DNA of 31,924 nt from a virus. Where the stretch lies: positions 1 to 31,924 of IMG/VR virus record IMGVR_UViG_3300047462_000068; one strand, written 5' to 3'. Below the pieces are notes generated by a model. That model saw only the letters and a program-made list of their open reading frames with translations. It was not told the DNA's origin and did not search any database. Positions 29,482 through 31,924 of the stretch are shown in pieces (position 1 is the first letter of the stretch; every line of letters starts with the position of its first letter). Made by a program: the position numbers and the translations under genes.

Positions 29482-29790
29482 TCAGGCGGCGGGCATTTCG
29501 TTCGGTTCGAAAAGACCCAGGTATTCCACGTAGCTCATGCCGGGATGCTTCTCGCAGACCTCGGCGAAGGAGTTCTCGCGCAGGGTCTTTGCAAACCCCT
29601 TCTGTATCTCCGCCTCTGACACCCCATTCCTCGCGTCGATGAAGGCGATCTTCGCCCTGACCTGCCTGAAACGCTGATCGTCCTTTCCGGGCTTGCCGTC
29701 ATTTCGAATAATGTTGGCGCAATGCACCAACTCGAGGCGAGATCCGATAGTCGTGGAGTCTGCAATGCGGCGGGCTTCGGTGAGTGTCAT
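29482..29790 (-). CDS. Small unknown protein
   Basis: ATG 29790 has AGGA 9 nt upstream; a much longer frame reaching 30231 is Arg/His-rich and out of frame with the real upstream gene, so I reject it. The 102-residue product is helical: MTLTEARRIADSTTIGSRLE, IIRNDGKPGKDDQRFRQVRA, NSFAEVCEKHPGMSYVEYLG. It ends PAA. No family recognised. Confidence 0.65.
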   Translation of the reverse strand: MTLTEARRIADSTTIGSRLELVHCANIIRNDGKPGKDDQRFRQVRAKIAFIDARNGVSEAEIQKGFAKTLRENSFAEVCEKHPGMSYVEYLGLFEPNEMPAA

Positions 29791-29812
29791 GGTGGCGTTC
29801 CTCGAGTTCGGT

Positions 29813-29834
29813 GCCGGGAAACTTCTCGCCTCCC
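29813..29834 (-). repeat. Leader direct repeat, copy 1
   Basis: These 22 bases (minus: GGGAGGCGAGAAGTTTCCCG, then GC) match 30152-30173 at 21 of 22 positions. Each copy lies 22-30 nt before a start codon, and GGGA...TCCC could pair, so it may be a shared leader or operator. Confidence 0.5.
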
Positions 29835-29846
29835 TTGAATCCTTAT

Positions 29847-29871
29847 GGGCCGCCCATCGCTGGAGCGGCCC
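29847..29871 (-). terminator. Intergenic hairpin
   Basis: GGGCCGC (29847-29853) pairs with GCGGCCC (29865-29871). No strong U-run on the minus strand. The bases just to its right (CTGATTGGAGGATG) repeat those right of the 29425 hairpin, so the whole trailer is duplicated. Confidence 0.45.
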
Positions 29872-29894
29872 TGATTGGAGGATGGCTGGTGAGG

Positions 29895-30122
29895 TCAGGC
29901 GGCCTGGGAGAAACGGCTGCCCATCTTTATGGCGACGTTGAGAGCAACCTTGCCCATGATGTTGTAGACGGACAGGATCTGGCTGGGGACCATGCCGGTG
30001 GCGTCGAAGCTGTATTCCTCGCCGGATACCTTGAAGTGAGCTTCGGGAAAGCTTTCCGGGGTCGTGATGACGATGCCCTTGTTCGCCAGGTAGCGGATTT
30101 CGCCGGATGTTAGGTTCGCCAT
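29895..30122 (-). CDS. Small unknown protein
   Basis: ATG 30122, with only a weak GGGA 10 nt upstream. The 75-residue product: MANLTSGEIRYLANKGIVIT, then FKVSGEEYSFDATGMVPSQI and NIMGKVALNVAIKMGSRFSQ. Mixed helix and strand. It ends QAA. No family recognised. First gene after conserved element copy B. Confidence 0.65.
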   Translation of the reverse strand: MANLTSGEIRYLANKGIVITTPESFPEAHFKVSGEEYSFDATGMVPSQILSVYNIMGKVALNVAIKMGSRFSQAA

Positions 30123-30151
30123 TGTGAAGTATCCCGTCGTCTTCGAAGTCT

Positions 30152-30173
30152 GCCGGGAAACTCCTCGCCTCCC
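30152..30173 (-). repeat. Leader direct repeat, copy 2
   Basis: Matches 29813-29834 at 21 of 22 bases and lies 30 nt before ATG 30122. TATA-rich bases (30175-30179) adjoin it on the upstream side and could be a -10. Confidence 0.5.
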
Positions 30174-30207
30174 ATATACAAGAGGTCTGAAACCAATCCG
30201 AAATCCG

Positions 30208-30241
30208 CAAGAGTAAACGTGGACAAGCCACACATTTATTT
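30208..30241 (-). promoter_or_regulatory. Conserved tripartite upstream element, copy B
   Basis: Minus strand: AAATAAAT (30234-30241), 8 nt, TGTCCAC (30219-30225), 7 nt, CTTG (30208-30211) running into CGGATTT. It shares CTTGCGGATTT with copy C and TTGTCCACGTTTA with copy A. It lies 86 nt before ATG 30122. Confidence 0.6.
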
Positions 30242-30249
30242 CGTGGCCG

Positions 30250-30486
30250 TCACCCCTTCGGCTTGATGCCCCAGAACGCCGGGTTGTTGTATTTGCTCGG
30301 AGGCAGATCCCGCTTCAGTGGCAGCGCACCCGGAGCGGCGTCCGGCCCGTAGATCCTATCGCGGATGCCAGCCCATTTCGCCGCGATCTCCGCCAGCACC
30401 TCCGGAGACGGCGGCTTCACCACGAAGGTGACCGTACCCTTCGGGCGACGCTTCCGGGCGGCAGGCAGGATGGGCGGGTCGGCCAT
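30250..30486 (-). CDS. Small basic Pro-rich protein
   Basis: A 78-residue protein, ATG 30486 behind AAGGA. Pro/Arg/Lys-rich: PPILPAARKRRPKGTVTFVV, then PPSPEVLAEIAAKWAGIRDR, and a C-terminal PPSKYNNPAFWGIKPKG. It could bind nucleic acid, judging only by charge. No family recognised. Confidence 0.6.
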   Translation of the reverse strand: MADPPILPAARKRRPKGTVTFVVKPPSPEVLAEIAAKWAGIRDRIYGPDAAPGALPLKRDLPPSKYNNPAFWGIKPKG

Positions 30487-30569
30487 GTGCGCGGGATCCT
30501 TCTGTGTTGGCGGGGGTCTGTAGCGCTCCGGCTGGTCGGCGCCTATGCCTGAGGGCCGCCGGTGGGTTC

Positions 30570-30821
30570 TCAGGTGAAGTAGGCCCAGTTATCCGCATCG
30601 CTGGCGTGGAACCCGAGCCGGACGAGGGCAAGGCCGTCTTCGCTATCCTCGGGCAAGTCTTCCAGTTCCACGTAGATGTGGATCGCATCGTGCTCACCGC
30701 CGCAGAAGTAGGACTCCTGCATTCCTTTCTCCATGTATTTGGCGAGGATGCCTAAGCCAGCAACGAAACCCTCGACCGTCTTTGCGCGGGGGTCTTTCAT
30801 GTATTCGTCATCGTTGTCCAT
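30570..30821 (-). CDS. Small acidic protein
   Basis: ATG 30821 has AGGAGA 7 nt upstream. The 83-residue product is strongly acidic: MDNDDEYMKDPRAKTVEGFV, then HDAIHIYVELEDLPEDSEDG and ASDADNWAYFT. Acidic DNA-mimic-like composition is seen in some phage inhibitors, but this alone proves nothing. No family recognised. Confidence 0.65.
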   Translation of the reverse strand: MDNDDEYMKDPRAKTVEGFVAGLGILAKYMEKGMQESYFCGGEHDAIHIYVELEDLPEDSEDGLALVRLGFHASDADNWAYFT

Positions 30822-30849
30822 GGGTAATCTCCTTGTTCGGGGTCGGCGC

Positions 30850-31326
30850 CTACAGATCGCAGTCGTCGTCGTCCCATGTCGCCGGATCACCCCAGCGGCG
30901 CATGTGGGTCACCCGTGAGTAAGCGCGCATCGCCAGCGCACTGCCTTTGTCCTCATAGAGATCGACATCCTCGGTACGCTCGATATCTGCGAGGGCCTCC
31001 TCGGCGATCTTCAGCCGAACCTTCCAAACCGCTGCGGCCGTCATCCGGGCAATTGCTTCGGGAGACGCCGGAACCGTCTCGGACCGGATATAGGCACCGC
31101 CGGAAAACCCGTAGAGGTCCGCGGTGGTCAGCGTCACGAACGGCTCGACGGCGGGGATGTCCGCCTTGGCGACTTCCTGATCGAGGTATTCCTCCCACGC
31201 GCGATCCCAAGCATGGATAGGCCGCATCAGCTGAAGCTCCGGGTCGGCAGCCCGCAACTCCAGAGCGCGGTCTGCAAGGAACGTAGTCGGCGCCGAGGAT
31301 GCTTTGAGAGTGGCGGTGTCTGACAT
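30850..31326 (-). CDS. Unknown protein
   Basis: ATG 31326 has GGAGA 6 nt upstream. The 158-residue protein is mostly helical: FLADRALELRAADPELQLMR, AWDRAWEEYLDQEVAKADIP, a Gly/Tyr segment (DLYGFSGGAYIRSETV), then IARMTAAAVWKVRLKIAEEA, and a very acidic end (WDDDDCDL). No family recognised. It leads a unit under promoter copy 7, followed after 28 nt by the acidic small protein. Confidence 0.65.
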   Translation of the reverse strand: MSDTATLKASSAPTTFLADRALELRAADPELQLMRPIHAWDRAWEEYLDQEVAKADIPAVEPFVTLTTADLYGFSGGAYIRSETVPASPEAIARMTAAAVWKVRLKIAEEALADIERTEDVDLYEDKGSALAMRAYSRVTHMRRWGDPATWDDDDCDL

Positions 31327-31354
31327 GGCGGATCTCCGAGATCGGTAGACGTCC

Positions 31355-31392
31355 ATCGTAACCCTAGCGGCCCGCCGAACCTCAGGAAGCCG
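31355..31392 (-). promoter_or_regulatory. Promoter-like element, GACTTCCT class, copy 7
   Basis: Minus strand: GGCTTCCTGAGGTTCGGCG, then TACGAT (31355-31360) 23 nt after CTTCCT. As in copy 5, the TGA in CTTCCTGA is the stop codon of the upstream gene (31382). Start 31326 follows 29 nt later. Confidence 0.65.
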
Positions 31393-31561
31393 CCGGTGAA
31401 GTCGTGGACGGCGGATCATCATCGATGGCGTCTTCGTCGATGTCGCAGACGCCTCCGCACTTCCAGAAATCCATCTCGCCGTAGTTGTCGCAGACGCACA
31501 GGTCACCGCCGCAGTGGCAGTCGACCGTGCCGGTGCCCTGGCATGCGGCGCACCACATCAT
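31382..31561 (-). CDS. Small Cys-rich zinc-motif protein
   Basis: ATG 31561 overlaps the upstream TGA (ATGATG). The 59-residue product starts MMWCAACQGTGTVDCHCGGD, containing DnaJ-like CxxCxGxG and CxCxGD repeats, then CVCDNYGEM and CGGVCDIDED: nine Cys in 45 residues, likely binding one or two zinc ions. The end is acidic and Ser/Thr-rich. No family beyond the DnaJ-type zinc pattern. Confidence 0.65.
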   Translation of the reverse strand: MMWCAACQGTGTVDCHCGGDLCVCDNYGEMDFWKCGGVCDIDEDAIDDDPPSTTSPAAS

Positions 31562-31800
31562 GGGATCCTCGCGTTGGCGGCCGCCTGCTGGAAGAGCCAC
31601 CTGCACTGTTCGGCGTCGACATCCGGGTCGCAGCCGTCTTCGACGAGTTTGGCGCGGAGTTCGTCCGAAGGCATCGAGGTGATCCAGTCGACCAAGGCAT
31701 GCCGGAGGTTGTCGAGGTCGGCTGCTGCCGTTGCGGCGGACCGGATCATGAAGCCGACCGGCGCGTCGCCTCCAATGTCTTTCGCGGTCTCACGCTGCAT
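31558..31800 (-). CDS. Small unknown protein
   Basis: ATG 31800 (MQRETAKDIGGDAPVGFMIR) has GGAGGA 7 nt upstream; earlier starts would overlap the real upstream gene. The 80-residue product is helical (ATAAADLDNLRHALVDWITS) and ends CRWLFQQAAANARIP. No family recognised. Confidence 0.65.
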   Translation of the reverse strand: MQRETAKDIGGDAPVGFMIRSAATAAADLDNLRHALVDWITSMPSDELRAKLVEDGCDPDVDAEQCRWLFQQAAANARIP

Positions 31801-31924
31801 CAGAGCTTCCTCCATCACCGTTCGCCTGGCACAACAGGAATGCCTCCCGCGTAAACGCCCCGTAACGCTCATCCCAGGCCACCCATTCGGATATCCAGCC
31901 GTATTTGCCCCCGGCGTCACGGAG
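31790..31924 (-). CDS. Unknown protein, C-terminal fragment (5' end beyond window)
   Basis: An open frame enters at 31924 and ends at TGA 31790-31792, overlapping the next start by 11 nt. The 44 visible residues (LRDAGGKYGWISEWVAWDER, then AFTREAFLLCQANGDGGSSD) look coding and end DAA. This shows that the longer upstream starts of the next gene are wrong. Too little for a family. Confidence 0.6.
   Translation of the reverse strand, partial: LRDAGGKYGWISEWVAWDERYGAFTREAFLLCQANGDGGSSDAA

Noticed and set aside
29482-30231. 249-residue minus-strand frame
   Set aside because: Its first 147 residues are Arg/His/Pro-rich and overlap the 29895-30122 gene in another frame; the real start is 29790.
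1-31924. tRNA genes, CRISPR arrays or insertion sequences
   Set aside because: No cloverleaf with CCA-type acceptor, no regularly spaced identical repeats, and no transposase or integrase motifs were seen by eye; a small tRNA could still be missed without a scan.

Overview
The window is part of the genome of a tailed double-stranded DNA phage (Caudoviricetes) or a prophage of one. The DNA is GC-rich and densely packed, and nearly all genes are on the minus strand. Host is not determined; GC-rich codon use and the families present would fit an alphaproteobacterial or other GC-rich proteobacterial host, but this is inference. The DUF3383 sheath-like protein and the neck-terminator-like gene favour a contractile-tailed (myovirus) particle.

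Region 1 (about 11417 down to 1, minus strand) is the packaging and head-tail module, in transcription order: small terminase, large terminase, DUF1073-type portal, Mu gpF-like minor head protein, DUF2213 prohead protease with a nested scaffold-like start, gp24-like cement protein, DUF2184-type major capsid protein, two small related proteins, DUF4054 head-tail connector, gp10-like completion protein, a joining protein, neck terminator protein, and a DUF3383 sheath-like protein cut by the window edge. Tandem hairpins follow the capsid gene.

Region 2 (11418-17300) starts with a divergent intergenic region and a small plus-strand gene. It then holds a coupled minus-strand operon (calcineurin-like phosphoesterase, DEDDh-type exonuclease, two unknowns), three small genes including a tandem paralogue pair, and a plus-strand gene with a DUF6011-like zinc motif closed by a very large hairpin.

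Region 3 (17300-31924) is an accessory region of many small, translationally coupled operons. It carries an XF1762-like protein, an M16-family zinc peptidase, a protein with two helix-turn-helix segments, a DUF429-like nuclease-fold protein, two XRE regulators, a HAD-like hydrolase, a DUF3780-like protein, a DUF6527-like protein and many unknowns.

The most striking observation is regulatory. Seven minus-strand transcription units in region 3 are preceded by the same promoter-like element (consensus about GACTTCCTGAGGTT, then 22-23 nt from CTTCCT to a TATAAT-like hexamer). Three other units have a different element with fixed spacing (AAATAAAT-N8-TGTCCAC-N7-CTTG). Two genes share a start-codon-proximal hairpin kept by a compensatory G-U pair. 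GCCGCCCG-type hairpins close most units. This looks like a regulon of small accessory operons under two phage-specific promoter classes. The M16 peptidase, DUF3780-like and DUF6527-like genes under this control are the best candidates for undescribed host-interaction functions. All family names rest on sequence recognition by eye; no database search was run.
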